The translations under genes and the position numbers were made by a program. The notes under the pieces are model-generated. The model was not told the DNA's origin. It was given only the letters and a program-made list of their open reading frames with translations, and searched no databases. Shown in pieces: positions 55,299 to 64,000 of a stretch of DNA of 64,000 nt; positions within the stretch are counted from its first letter, which is position 1; the number at the start of each line of letters is the position of its first letter. This DNA is from Pseudidiomarina sediminum DSM 21906 (GTDB taxonomy: Bacteria; Pseudomonadota; Gammaproteobacteria; Enterobacterales; Alteromonadaceae), in the NCBI RefSeq assembly GCF_000423165.1, contig NZ_KE383983.1, positions 331,965 through 395,964 of the forward strand, in the 5' to 3' direction.

Positions 55299-56112
55299 GG
55301 GTTAGTTGAACCTTCTCACCTTGGCGATCACCGACAATCCAGTCGGTTTGAACCAGGCTGTTTCGGCGCAGCGAGGCGGGCATGATGGTGAAGGGCCATG
55401 GCTCGCTCGCCAAATCATTAATTAATGTCGCCAGCATGACCTCACGCGGTGCTGCTGAGCTTGTAAGTGTGGTTAAGCTAGGTTGTGTGGCACTCAAATT
55501 GTAGCCAGTAAAGCGCACTAACGCCTGCGCGCTATCGTCGTAGCACCAGCTGACGGGACCGGCGCCAATAAAGTAACGACGTCCCGGACTATGTTGACTG
55601 AAGGTGGGCGCGCTACCTTGAAAGGTAAAGCGCATCAACCCTGCTTGCGCTCCAGTTAGTGCCGTCGCTGTTTGGATTTGCTGGCGCCGTGATGAAGCTG
55701 CGTAGACATGCGCGGTTTGGGTTGGGTAGACAAACAAAAACATAGTGCTTAATGCGCTCACTTGTTGCGGGGCAATCGCAATAAATTCCGTTGGCGATGC
55801 AGGTCCACCTTGGGGAAGCTCAAGGTAGCGGCTACTGGTAACCAAAGGCACAAATTCAATACAACGATTTTGGTCCGCGGCATCGACCCGAATGGAGCGC
55901 GGTACCACGTATTTTAACTCTTTGGCCAGTCGGTCAAGGGCAAAACGAGACTCGGCGATGATTTGCTGACGGCTTGAGGCATCGCGGAAAATCTCGGAGC
56001 CAAAGCTAAGAAAACTGAACGAAGCGATACCTAAAATACCCAAAATGACAATCACCACGATGACTTCGATAAGGGTAAATCCCCGCGCTTGGGTGAAACG
56101 TGTCTGGCGCAT
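55270..56112 (-). CDS. mshO: MSHA minor pilin MshO
   Basis: A 280-residue prepilin: leader MRQTRFTQARG, cleavage before FTLIEVIVVIVILGILG. The body (about 35-280) has the ASSRQQIIAESRFALDRLAKEL helix that is typical of MshO/PilW-type subunits. It belongs to the minor pilin set mshC-D-O-P that primes pilus assembly. It overlaps mshP and directly follows mshD on the minus strand without a spacer. Confidence 0.87.
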   Translation of the reverse strand: MRQTRFTQARGFTLIEVIVVIVILGILGIASFSFLSFGSEIFRDASSRQQIIAESRFALDRLAKELKYVVPRSIRVDAADQNRCIEFVPLVTSSRYLELPQGGPASPTEFIAIAPQQVSALSTMFLFVYPTQTAHVYAASSRRQQIQTATALTGAQAGLMRFTFQGSAPTFSQHSPGRRYFIGAGPVSWCYDDSAQALVRFTGYNLSATQPSLTTLTSSAAPREVMLATLINDLASEPWPFTIMPASLRRNSLVQTDWIVGDRQGEKVQLTHEIHLPNVP

Positions 56113-56679
56113 TTAGTAGTTCCCCTTAATGACCGAAATAGCGAGCTCTTGGCCGAGTGGGGTGATGGTGGTAATGAGCACGCGCTTGTACGGAGTAATG
56201 CTTCCAACGCATTGGCCACTCGTATTGCTGTAGCACACATTCACACGAAAGCCGAAGCCAGGATAGCGGGCCGCTAAGTTGGTTCCCGTCGCGTCGCTAA
56301 GCGCTGGAAAGGTCACTTGCAATTGATGGAAATCATCAACATCGTTAAATGAGGCGCGCGTTTCACTACCGTCAGGGCCTAATTCGGCAGGGAGTGTGCA
56401 GGATGGGCCGCCGGTTTCGCCGCAACGAATGAGATTACCATTGCGCGGACTGTTCTCGTCAAATGACTTAGCAATGACTTCATCGAGTAAAGCTTGACCA
56501 AGGTTTGCCGCCCGTAGTTGTAACACAGGTTCGGCGCTGCGAAAGGCTTGTGGATAGAGTAACGTCGTTAACAGGACCAAGGCAATGGCTAAGGTGACGA
56601 TCCCTAAAATGAGTTCAATCAACGTGAAGCCACGTAATTGTCTTGAAAAATTAGAGGGTTGTTGCCGATGGGGCATCAT
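56113..56679 (-). CDS. mshD: MSHA minor pilin MshD
   Basis: A 188-residue prepilin with leader MMPHRQQPSNFSRQLRG and cleavage before FTLIELILGIVTLAIALVLL. The body has SAEPVLQLRAANLGQALLDE and two cysteine pairs (RCGETGGPSC and NVCYSNTSGQC), as in MshD. ATG 56679 follows AAAGGA by 6 bases. The frame opens upstream to 57000 but that extension runs antisense to mshC and is not real. It is divergent from mshC and leads the minus-strand mshD-O-P-Q unit. Confidence 0.87.
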   Translation of the reverse strand: MMPHRQQPSNFSRQLRGFTLIELILGIVTLAIALVLLTTLLYPQAFRSAEPVLQLRAANLGQALLDEVIAKSFDENSPRNGNLIRCGETGGPSCTLPAELGPDGSETRASFNDVDDFHQLQVTFPALSDATGTNLAARYPGFGFRVNVCYSNTSGQCVGSITPYKRVLITTITPLGQELAISVIKGNY

Positions 56680-56756
56680 GGATAATCCTTTCTCTCGTCG
56701 TCGCCAAAGCGGTTCTATTTTCGGCAAAGCAGGGGCTGTTTGTGCCAACACCTTTG

Positions 56757-56784
56757 TTAACGTTTTTAATACGTTCCATAGTAT
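56757..56784 (+). promoter_or_regulatory. Possible mshC promoter in the mshD/mshC divergent gap
   Basis: TTAACG (56757-56762), 16 bases, TAGTAT (56779-56784) is the best plus-strand candidate in the 166-base gap; each hexamer matches four of six positions. The gap is notably AT-rich compared with the flanking genes. I found no convincing minus-strand promoter for mshD. Confidence 0.3.
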
Positions 56785-56845
56785 ACGAATTTCCTTTAAA
56801 CTGCATATTATTAAATCAATTTCATGGAACACCAAAGGCAACGTT

Positions 56846-57370
56846 ATGCGCGCAGGATTGCGGCCATTCGCCTCAGCAAATGTAAATTCTATGCAAGGTT
56901 TCACCTTGGTTGAATTGCTGATCGTTATTATCTTGGTTGGGATCATGGCTGTTACGGCGTTACCTGCCTTGATCGGCTCACGTGATGTGGCGGCAAGCAC
57001 GTTCCGTGCGGAACTTTTAAGCCTGTTGCGGTATCAACAACAACAAGCCATGCAAGATACAACCCGCGGCTGTTACGGTATTGCCTTTATGGGGACGACA
57101 GTAGCGCCGGTCGAATGTGGTTCAAGCATTGCCGCAGAACGTGTCATCACGGTTCCAGAAAATACCACGCTCCAAGTGTCCGGCAGTTTGCTGGGCTTGG
57201 CTAACGGCCTACGGTTTAATAGCCAAGGTTGTCCAGTGTCCACGAGTCATAGTGCTGCGGCACCTGAACCTTGTGGGCAAAGTATGGTTGAGCTGCGTTT
57301 AAATGGCGCCCAAGCTGCGCCCATTTGTATCCAAAGCCAAGGTTTTATTCGACAAGGCGCTTGCAATTAG
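56846..57370 (+). CDS. mshC: MSHA minor pilin MshC (GspH-like)
   Basis: A 174-residue prepilin with cleavage at G-FTLVELLIVIILVGIMAVTALPALIGSR-like helix. The GspH/FimT-like pattern FRAELLSLLRYQQQQAMQ follows, and six cysteines lie in the body. ATG 56846 has AAAGGC 6 bases upstream and gives an 18-residue leader; the in-frame ATG 56891 would give a 3-residue leader closer to Vibrio MshC. It is separated from mshA by the inverted mshDOPQ block, whereas it normally follows mshA directly. Confidence 0.8.
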   Translation: MRAGLRPFASANVNSMQGFTLVELLIVIILVGIMAVTALPALIGSRDVAASTFRAELLSLLRYQQQQAMQDTTRGCYGIAFMGTTVAPVECGSSIAAERVITVPENTTLQVSGSLLGLANGLRFNSQGCPVSTSHSAAAPEPCGQSMVELRLNGAQAAPICIQSQGFIRQGACN

Positions 57371-57414
57371 TTGCTTGTCTAGCCTTGTACAGCTTGGTAA
57401 AGTTACGCGATTAG

Positions 57415-58494
<1,080 letters not shown>

Positions 58495-58500
58495 GTCACT

Positions 58501-59367
58501 ATGAAGTCGCTGTTTGAACACGGCCCTTCATTACGAACGCGCTTGCTGTTAGCTCTGATTGTCGCAGGCACGTTGATGTTTCTCGACCACCGGCTTCAGA
58601 CCATGCAGCCGGTGCGTTCGTTTTTAAGTACCGCTACAGCGCCGGTGCAATACTTAGCGGTATTGCCGGAGCAAATCATGGATCGCCTCGTTTATTTAGC
58701 GACCACCCGCTCAGCGTTGCGTGAAGATAATCAGCGTCTGCATGAAGAGCTGTTAGCCACGCAAATGGCGGTGCAACGCCTCAACTTCCTCGAAAATGAA
58801 AATGCCCGCTTGCGTAAACTGCTCGGCTCTGAGGTGCGTCAAGCCAGTCGCCGTATGGCCGCTGAAGTCGTTGCCGTTGCCACTGACCCGTTTTCGCATC
58901 AAGTGGTGATCAATAAAGGCTATGCCAACGGTGTGTATGAAGGCCAGCCAGTGCTTGATAATCGCGGTATTGTCGGCCAAGTGATGAGCGTGGCTCGGAC
59001 TACTGCGCGGGTTTTGCTTATTTCCGATCAAAGTCATGCTATTTCATTGCGCGCTGAACGTAGCGATATCCGGGTTATCGCCCAAGGCACCGGTGACTTG
59101 AACCGACTTGAGTTGAGCTTTATCCCGCATAGTACTGAGCTGGCGGTTGGCGATGTTTTGGTGTCATCTGGCTTGGGCGGCGTCTTTCCGGAAGGGTATC
59201 CGGTTGCGCAAATCAGTGCGATCGATCGCGATGAACGCACCCAGTATGCACAGGTCGATGTAACCCCATTTGCACAGCTTGACCGAGTACGTACCCTGTT
59301 GTTGTTGTGGCCAGCAGATGCCGCCGAATCGCCGGTTTACGATGAGGAGGTCACCGATGTGGATTAA
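58501..59367 (+). CDS. mreC: Rod-shape determining protein MreC
   Basis: A 288-residue bitopic protein: one N-terminal helix (about 14-30), a coiled coil (about 65-105, LREDNQRLHEELLATQMAVQ), then two beta-barrel domains with VVINKGYANGVYEGQPVLD and VLVSSGLGGVFPEGYPV, hallmarks of MreC. It links MreB to PBP2-RodA. It is 6 bases after mreB and overlaps mreD by 11 bases. Confidence 0.95.
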   Translation: MKSLFEHGPSLRTRLLLALIVAGTLMFLDHRLQTMQPVRSFLSTATAPVQYLAVLPEQIMDRLVYLATTRSALREDNQRLHEELLATQMAVQRLNFLENENARLRKLLGSEVRQASRRMAAEVVAVATDPFSHQVVINKGYANGVYEGQPVLDNRGIVGQVMSVARTTARVLLISDQSHAISLRAERSDIRVIAQGTGDLNRLELSFIPHSTELAVGDVLVSSGLGGVFPEGYPVAQISAIDRDERTQYAQVDVTPFAQLDRVRTLLLLWPADAAESPVYDEEVTDVD

Positions 59368-59839
59368 ATCGGGGCTCTTTGCCCTCTTGCTAAGTTATGT
59401 CCTAGCGCTGGTCTTAATGGTAATGCCATTACCGACGGTACTTGAGCCATGGCGTCCTGATTGGGTGAGCTTGGTGTTGCTGTATTGGCTCCTCGCGGTG
59501 CCACATCGCGTCGGTTTTGGTACGGTTTTGGTACTTGGTTTGCTGACCGATATTTTGATGGGGAGTACTTTTGGCGTCTATGCGGTCGCATTAGTCTTGA
59601 TCGCTTACCCGGTGCTAAGACATTTCCAGCGTATCCGTCATTATTCGTTCATGCAGCAAGCCTTGGTTATTGGCATCTTAATTTTCGTCAAACGCATTAT
59701 CGTTTATGAATTAGAGCATGTATTGAACGATGCGGTGTTTAACTTGCCTTACTTATATCCAGTGCTGTCGTCTGCAGTACTATGGCCGTGGTTGTTTTTA
59801 GTGATGCGTCGGTTCCGCCGTCGTTATGCCATTCGCTAA
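59357..59839 (+). CDS. mreD: Rod-shape determining protein MreD
   Basis: A 160-residue integral membrane protein with about five helices and the conserved WRPDWVSLVLLYWLLAVPHR stretch near residue 33. It completes the MreBCD elongasome scaffold. The start ATG 59357 lies inside the end of mreC and follows GAGGAGG by 6 bases; the frame opens farther upstream to 59270, but this is antiparallel in phase with mreC coding and not conserved. Confidence 0.93.
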   Translation: MWIKSGLFALLLSYVLALVLMVMPLPTVLEPWRPDWVSLVLLYWLLAVPHRVGFGTVLVLGLLTDILMGSTFGVYAVALVLIAYPVLRHFQRIRHYSFMQQALVIGILIFVKRIIVYELEHVLNDAVFNLPYLYPVLSSAVLWPWLFLVMRRFRRRYAIR

Positions 59840-59862
59840 TAGAGAGAACGTTTGGATTGAAC

Positions 59863-60435
59863 ATGCAGTTAGTGCTTGCCTCTGGCTCCCCCCGTCGCTT
59901 TGAGCTACTACAATTATTGGATCGGCCGTTTACTGTGGTGCGTCCTGATGTGCCTGAACAACAAGCTCTCGGAGAGACGGCGCAGGCCTATGTTGAGCGC
60001 TTAGCGCGCAGTAAAGCCGCGGCTGGTGCTAACTTAGTGCAAGCTCCTGATGCAGTGGTCATTGGGGCGGATACCGTCGTTGTTTGCGATCAGCAAGTGC
60101 TGGAGAAGCCTCGTGATGAAGCCGACTTTCAGTCGATGATGCAGCGCTTGTCGGGCCGCACTCATCAGGCCATGACGGCGGTTGCGGTGCACCATCAAGG
60201 GGTGACGCAGGCGCGGGTGGTCGTGACTCAGGTAAGCTTTAAGGTGCTCAGCGCAAAGGAAATTCAGGCCTACTGGGCCACGGGCGAACCACTGGATAAA
60301 GCGGGTGGTTATGGCATTCAAGGTCACGCTGGTAAATTTGTGACACATATTGAAGGTAGCTATCTTGCGGTAGTGGGGTTACCGTTGTACGAAACCGAGC
60401 AATTGCTGTTAGCTGTGGAGACAAATGCGGAATGA
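59863..60435 (+). CDS. maf: Maf-type nucleotide pyrophosphatase (YhdE-like)
   Basis: A 190-residue house-cleaning enzyme that hydrolyses dTTP/UTP or modified nucleotides to monophosphates. Motifs: LASGSPRRFELLQLL (4-18), GADTVVVCDQQVLEKP (about 66-81) with the catalytic Asp, FKVLSAKEIQAYWATGEP-like substrate loop, and KAGGYGIQGHAG. Its place between mreD and rng matches E. coli yhdE, the dTTP/UTPase. The start ATG 59863 (MQLVLASG) is chosen by homology. The stop overlaps rng (ATGA). Confidence 0.94.
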   Translation: MQLVLASGSPRRFELLQLLDRPFTVVRPDVPEQQALGETAQAYVERLARSKAAAGANLVQAPDAVVIGADTVVVCDQQVLEKPRDEADFQSMMQRLSGRTHQAMTAVAVHHQGVTQARVVVTQVSFKVLSAKEIQAYWATGEPLDKAGGYGIQGHAGKFVTHIEGSYLAVVGLPLYETEQLLLAVETNAE

Positions 60436-61901
60436 GTGCTGAAATCTTAATGAACGTAACACCGACCGAAACGCGCGTGGCGCTGATCGAGAACGGTATT
60501 TTGCATGAGATCCATATTGAGCGACAGGCCAAGCGAGGGCTGGTTGGCAATATCTATGTCGGCAAGGTGGCGCGTGTGTTACCTGGGATGCAAGCTGCGT
60601 TCGTGGATATCGGTCTTGATAAAGCGGCATTTTTGCATGCCTCAGACATCGTCTCTCCGCTATCAGCTGCTGAGGGTGTGGCACCACGTCCTGATTTAGC
60701 GCCAGACATTGCCACGTTAGTACGTCCTGGCCAGCATATTTTGGTGCAGGTGGTGAAAGATCCTTTGGGCACCAAAGGCGCGCGTCTTACCACAGATATT
60801 ACGATTCCCTCGCGCTATATGGTGTTAATGCCACAATCACCGCATGTTGGTATTTCTCAACGTATTGAAGATGATAACGAGCGTGAACGCTTGAAGCAGG
60901 CCGCACAGCCCTACTGCGATGATGATGGTGGTTTTATTGTGCGCACCGCCGCCGAAGGCGCGAGTGATAGCGAGTTACAGCGTGACGCTGCGTTTTTGCG
61001 ACGCCTGTGGGATACCATTCAAAAGCGACGCAAAAGTATGCGCAAAATTGGCATGGTCTATGAAGACTTAAACCTTTCATGTCGTATTTTACGTGACTTT
61101 GTGGGGGAAGAGATTGAACGTATTCGCGTCGACTCGAAAGTCACGTTCGAACTGTTGCAAGAGTTTGTGCACGAGTTCATTCCTGATCTCAAGGCGGTAC
61201 TCGAATACTATGCCGGTGAGCGTCCTATTTTTGACATGTTCGATGTCGAGAATGAAGTCCAACGCGCGCTCGAACGCAAAGTAGACTTAAAATCGGGCGG
61301 CTCGATTATTATCGACCAAACCGAAGCGATGACGACCATCGACATTAATACCGGCGGTTTTGTCGGACACCGAAACCTCGAAGAAACCATTTTTAATACC
61401 AATATTGAAGCGACCCAGGCGATCGCGCGGCAATTACGTCTGCGCAACTTGGGCGGCATCATCATTATCGACTTTATCGATATGCAAAACCCTGATCATC
61501 GTCGTCGCGTCTTGCATAGTCTCGAGCAGGCGCTTGGCAAAGACCGTGCGAAAACCTCGATCAACGGGTTTACCTCGTTGGGCTTGGTGGAAATGACGCG
61601 TAAGCGCACGCGCGAAAGCTTGGAGCACGTGCTCTGTTCGGAATGCCCAGTGTGTAACGGTCGCGGCACCATGAAGACCGTCGAAACCGTTTGTTATGAA
61701 ATCATGCGGGAAATTGTGCGAGTGAATCGCGCCTACGCGGCAGATCATTTTGTGGTCTATGCTTCAGCGGCTGTTACGGACGCCCTGTTGAATGAAGAGT
61801 CGCATGCGCTGGCAGAGTTAGAAGTCTTTATTGGTAAGCAAGTGAAGGTCTCGGTGGAGCCTTTGTATCATCAAGAACAGTTTGATGTAGTGATGATGTA
61901 A
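60432..61901 (+). CDS. rng: Ribonuclease G
   Basis: A 489-residue endoribonuclease that matures the 16S rRNA 5' end and degrades some mRNAs. It has the S1 domain (about 36-125), the 5'-sensor region, and the DNase I-like catalytic domain with TTIDINTGGFVG and IIIIDFIDM, whose aspartates bind magnesium. The zinc-link motif CSECPVCNGRG (near 398) joins subunits. Length equals the E. coli enzyme (489), without the long scaffold tail of RNase E. It overlaps maf by 4 bases. Confidence 0.97.
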   Translation: MSAEILMNVTPTETRVALIENGILHEIHIERQAKRGLVGNIYVGKVARVLPGMQAAFVDIGLDKAAFLHASDIVSPLSAAEGVAPRPDLAPDIATLVRPGQHILVQVVKDPLGTKGARLTTDITIPSRYMVLMPQSPHVGISQRIEDDNERERLKQAAQPYCDDDGGFIVRTAAEGASDSELQRDAAFLRRLWDTIQKRRKSMRKIGMVYEDLNLSCRILRDFVGEEIERIRVDSKVTFELLQEFVHEFIPDLKAVLEYYAGERPIFDMFDVENEVQRALERKVDLKSGGSIIIDQTEAMTTIDINTGGFVGHRNLEETIFNTNIEATQAIARQLRLRNLGGIIIIDFIDMQNPDHRRRVLHSLEQALGKDRAKTSINGFTSLGLVEMTRKRTRESLEHVLCSECPVCNGRGTMKTVETVCYEIMREIVRVNRAYAADHFVVYASAAVTDALLNEESHALAELEVFIGKQVKVSVEPLYHQEQFDVVMM

Positions 61902-61905
61902 GGCT

Positions 61906-64000
61906 ATGTGGCGCGTCTCGGTCAAAGTAGCTTATCGTACCTTACTGTACACGGTTGCAACAGCGCTGGTGTTGTTCGCTGTGGTGTTAAGTATGCTACG
62001 TTATTTGTTGCCACAGCTCCCCGACGTGACCCAACAAGCCGAGCGATTTTTTGCCCAAAATTATGCGGTAGAAACCCAGATCGGAGAACTAGGCGCTGAC
62101 TGGAACGTCGCTGGTCCGCAATTGATTTTGCGTGACGTGCAAGTGCTTGAAGTTGGCGGCGAAGCGACCGCTGTGCGCCTTAATGAAGCGCGCGTGGTGT
62201 TCGATTTCTGGCAAAGTCTCCGTACCTGGTCGCTGAAGCTTGAAGAGGTCAAGTTAGCTGATTTACAGGTTACCTATGATCTGCGCGACTCGTCGTTTTC
62301 TAGCAATACAGGCATCAATAGTGACCTGCCGCACTTCTTTTTGAACCAACTCGATGAAGTCACCATTGAAAACAGTACGCTGGAGCTGGTCAATCTGGTG
62401 GGTGCCCGTCATGCGATTCATGTTGAACGGTTAAGCTGGAACAACCAAGGCGCGACCCATCAGGGGATAGGTAGCCTGCGTATTGATGCCCTAGCGTCGA
62501 ACTCGCTAGATGTCATGATTGACATTGAGGGGAATGACCCAGCGGATTTGGCCGGTCAAATTTACGTACAAGCAGCCAATCTTGATATTGCTGCATGGTT
62601 GCAGCAGCAGCTGGTCGATACCGAAATTTCGCAAGCCGAGTTTAACTTCACTATGTGGCTCAACTTTGCCAACAGTGATTTTCGCCAAGGTATTTTGCAG
62701 TTGGCGCGGAATGAATTGCATTGGCGTGTCGGCGAGCGACAGCACCAATTAGTGATCCCGAAAGGGCTATTGAAGTTACGCCCCGAGGGTAGTGGTTGGC
62801 TCGTCAACAATAACCCCATTACGTTAGTACAAGACAATACCACGTGGACTTTGCCCACCATGAGCTGGTTGCAAACGCCAGAAACCTTTGCCTTAAGTGC
62901 TGATGATGTTCCGGTGGCTCCTTTATTACAGCTGGCAACCTTATCGGGATCGGGCGGCCAACAGTTCGCTGATCATCTCAGTTCGGCAAATGTCGACGGC
63001 TGGTTAGATGTGCGTCTGCAACAAGACTTAAATCAACCTCTGCGTTGGCAATTGCAAGGCCGAGAACTTGCGTGGAAAGCAACGTCCGGAGTGCCAGGTG
63101 TCGACCAAGTCGCGCTTGACGTATTAGGGCAAGGTGCGCAGGCGCAATGGCTTCTTGCTGGAGAACAAGTGGCCTTGCGTAGTCCACACTTGAGTGCTGG
63201 CGGCACTTGGCCGGTCGAACGTTTGCAGCTTGGCGGGCGTTTCCAATGGCAACAGGGCGAATGGGATTTAGCGTTCCATGACGGTAGCCGCATCGACCTT
63301 GAAGGTCTGCCACTGCACCTCCGGGGCAAGCTAAGCTATGCTGATGAGTTGTTTGTTGCGGCGCGTCTTGAGGGAGCGAATACAGCGCCTGTGAACGCTG
63401 ACGTCCTGCGCCGCTATCTGCCAGAGGTGATGGGAACGGACCTTCACGATTACTTGCAAACAGCTCTCATCGATGCCGAGGCGGAGGCGCTGGCAATGGT
63501 TTGGCGCGGGCCGCTGCAGGCTTTTCCTTACCTTGAGAATGAGGGGGTGTTTCGCGCCCAGGTGACGGTGCATGATTTAGTCTACCGTTTCCAACCCGAT
63601 TGGCCGATGGTGACCGAAGCCACGGCGCACGTTCATTTTGGTAATGAACGAATGCATATTCTTTCGACCGATGGGGTGTTAGAGCAAATGCGCTTACCGC
63701 GCGTGGATACCGTCATTGAGAATATTTTACAGCAGCCTCCGGTATTGCAAATTGATGGGACTGTGATTGGCGACGGGGCCCGCTTGCAGCCGATTTTTGC
63801 GCAAAGTCCGTTGGCCAAGCAACTTGGCACGACCTTTACTGAGTTACAGTTACAAGGCGAAGTGCAAGGTTCGCTAGCCTTGACCATTCCGTTGAACGCG
63901 CGCGCTGCTACCGATGTGGTCGCCAAAGGTTATGTCGATTTGCAAGGGAATGAGTTGTGGGTCGATAGCATTCAACAACACTTTACCCAAGTGCGTGGCC
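61906..64000 (+). CDS. yhdP: YhdP family AsmA-like protein, N-terminal part (cut by window end)
   Basis: An open reading frame of 698 codons running off the window. It starts ATG 61906 (MWRVSVKVAYRTLLYT) with TAAGG very close upstream, 2-6 bases. It has one N-terminal membrane helix (about 14-34), then long periplasmic beta-rich sequence beginning with QIGELGADWNVAGPQLILRDV, like the YhdP/DUF3971 start of E. coli (ASW...GP...). YhdP is an AsmA/TamB-like bridge for phospholipid transport to the outer membrane. It keeps the E. coli order rng-yhdP; the expected full length is about 1270. Confidence 0.88.
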   Translation, partial: MWRVSVKVAYRTLLYTVATALVLFAVVLSMLRYLLPQLPDVTQQAERFFAQNYAVETQIGELGADWNVAGPQLILRDVQVLEVGGEATAVRLNEARVVFDFWQSLRTWSLKLEEVKLADLQVTYDLRDSSFSSNTGINSDLPHFFLNQLDEVTIENSTLELVNLVGARHAIHVERLSWNNQGATHQGIGSLRIDALASNSLDVMIDIEGNDPADLAGQIYVQAANLDIAAWLQQQLVDTEISQAEFNFTMWLNFANSDFRQGILQLARNELHWRVGERQHQLVIPKGLLKLRPEGSGWLVNNNPITLVQDNTTWTLPTMSWLQTPETFALSADDVPVAPLLQLATLSGSGGQQFADHLSSANVDGWLDVRLQQDLNQPLRWQLQGRELAWKATSGVPGVDQVALDVLGQGAQAQWLLAGEQVALRSPHLSAGGTWPVERLQLGGRFQWQQGEWDLAFHDGSRIDLEGLPLHLRGKLSYADELFVAARLEGANTAPVNADVLRRYLPEVMGTDLHDYLQTALIDAEAEALAMVWRGPLQAFPYLENEGVFRAQVTVHDLVYRFQPDWPMVTEATAHVHFGNERMHILSTDGVLEQMRLPRVDTVIENILQQPPVLQIDGTVIGDGARLQPIFAQSPLAKQLGTTFTELQLQGEVQGSLALTIPLNARAATDVVAKGYVDLQGNELWVDSIQQHFTQVRG

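Overview
The window is a chromosomal stretch of a gammaproteobacterium of the Alteromonadales type. Idiomarina or Pseudidiomarina is my best guess, from protein similarity recalled by eye, the roughly 50% GC content and the gene order; no search was run. Coding density is high, and no gene-free stretch reaches 300 bases. The longest is about 260 bases, between hflC and a PLP-enzyme gene, and it is filled with short repeats.

Layout. (1) 1-8.7 kb: the end of a histidine kinase, then sthA, nudE, cysQ, yheU-yheS, yheV, a MAPEG-family protein, an MgtC/DUF4010 membrane protein, an M14-type metallopeptidase and a DUF1415 gene. (2) 8.7-18.6 kb: the conserved run nnr-tsaE-amiB-mutL-miaA-hfq-hflX-hflK-hflC, largely coupled by 1-4 base overlaps and closed by a strong terminator. 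(3) 18.6-23.4 kb: a repeat element, an orphan class V aminotransferase-like gene, purA, the classical tRNA-Thr/Tyr/Gly/Thr-tufB operon, a terminator and a second repeat element. (4) 23.4-30.1 kb: a solute-binding protein, glsB, uvrA, a YajR-like MFS transporter and ssb. (5) 30.2-39.4 kb: a cyclic-di-GMP region. It holds a lipoprotein solute-binding protein overlapping a PAS-GGDEF-EAL phosphodiesterase, then add and tdk, then two diguanylate cyclases, followed by pyrC at 39.4-40.5 kb. (6) 40.5-57.4 kb: a nearly complete MSHA type IV pilus locus. mshI to mshA lie on the plus strand, mshD-O-P-Q are inverted on the minus strand, and mshC is on the plus strand beyond them. (7) 57.4-64 kb: mreBCD-maf-rng-yhdP, with yhdP cut by the window edge.

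How the parts work together. MSHA pili retract and extend under control of the ATPase MshE, whose N-terminal MshEN domain binds c-di-GMP. The two cyclases and the phosphodiesterase lie just upstream of the pilus locus, between ssb and mshI. As I recall Vibrio and Shewanella, csrD/mshH occupies that place. The working inference is that this neighbourhood couples an extracellular ligand, sensed through a lipoprotein, to surface attachment. The mre, maf, rng and yhdP genes after the pilus locus serve cell shape, nucleotide quality control, RNA processing and the outer membrane, in the same order as in E. coli.

Most gene identities rest on motifs and whole-length resemblance to well-known proteins. 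The least certain items are the functions of the M14-like, DUF1415, DUF4010 and class V aminotransferase genes, the solute-binding-protein ligands, and all promoter calls.
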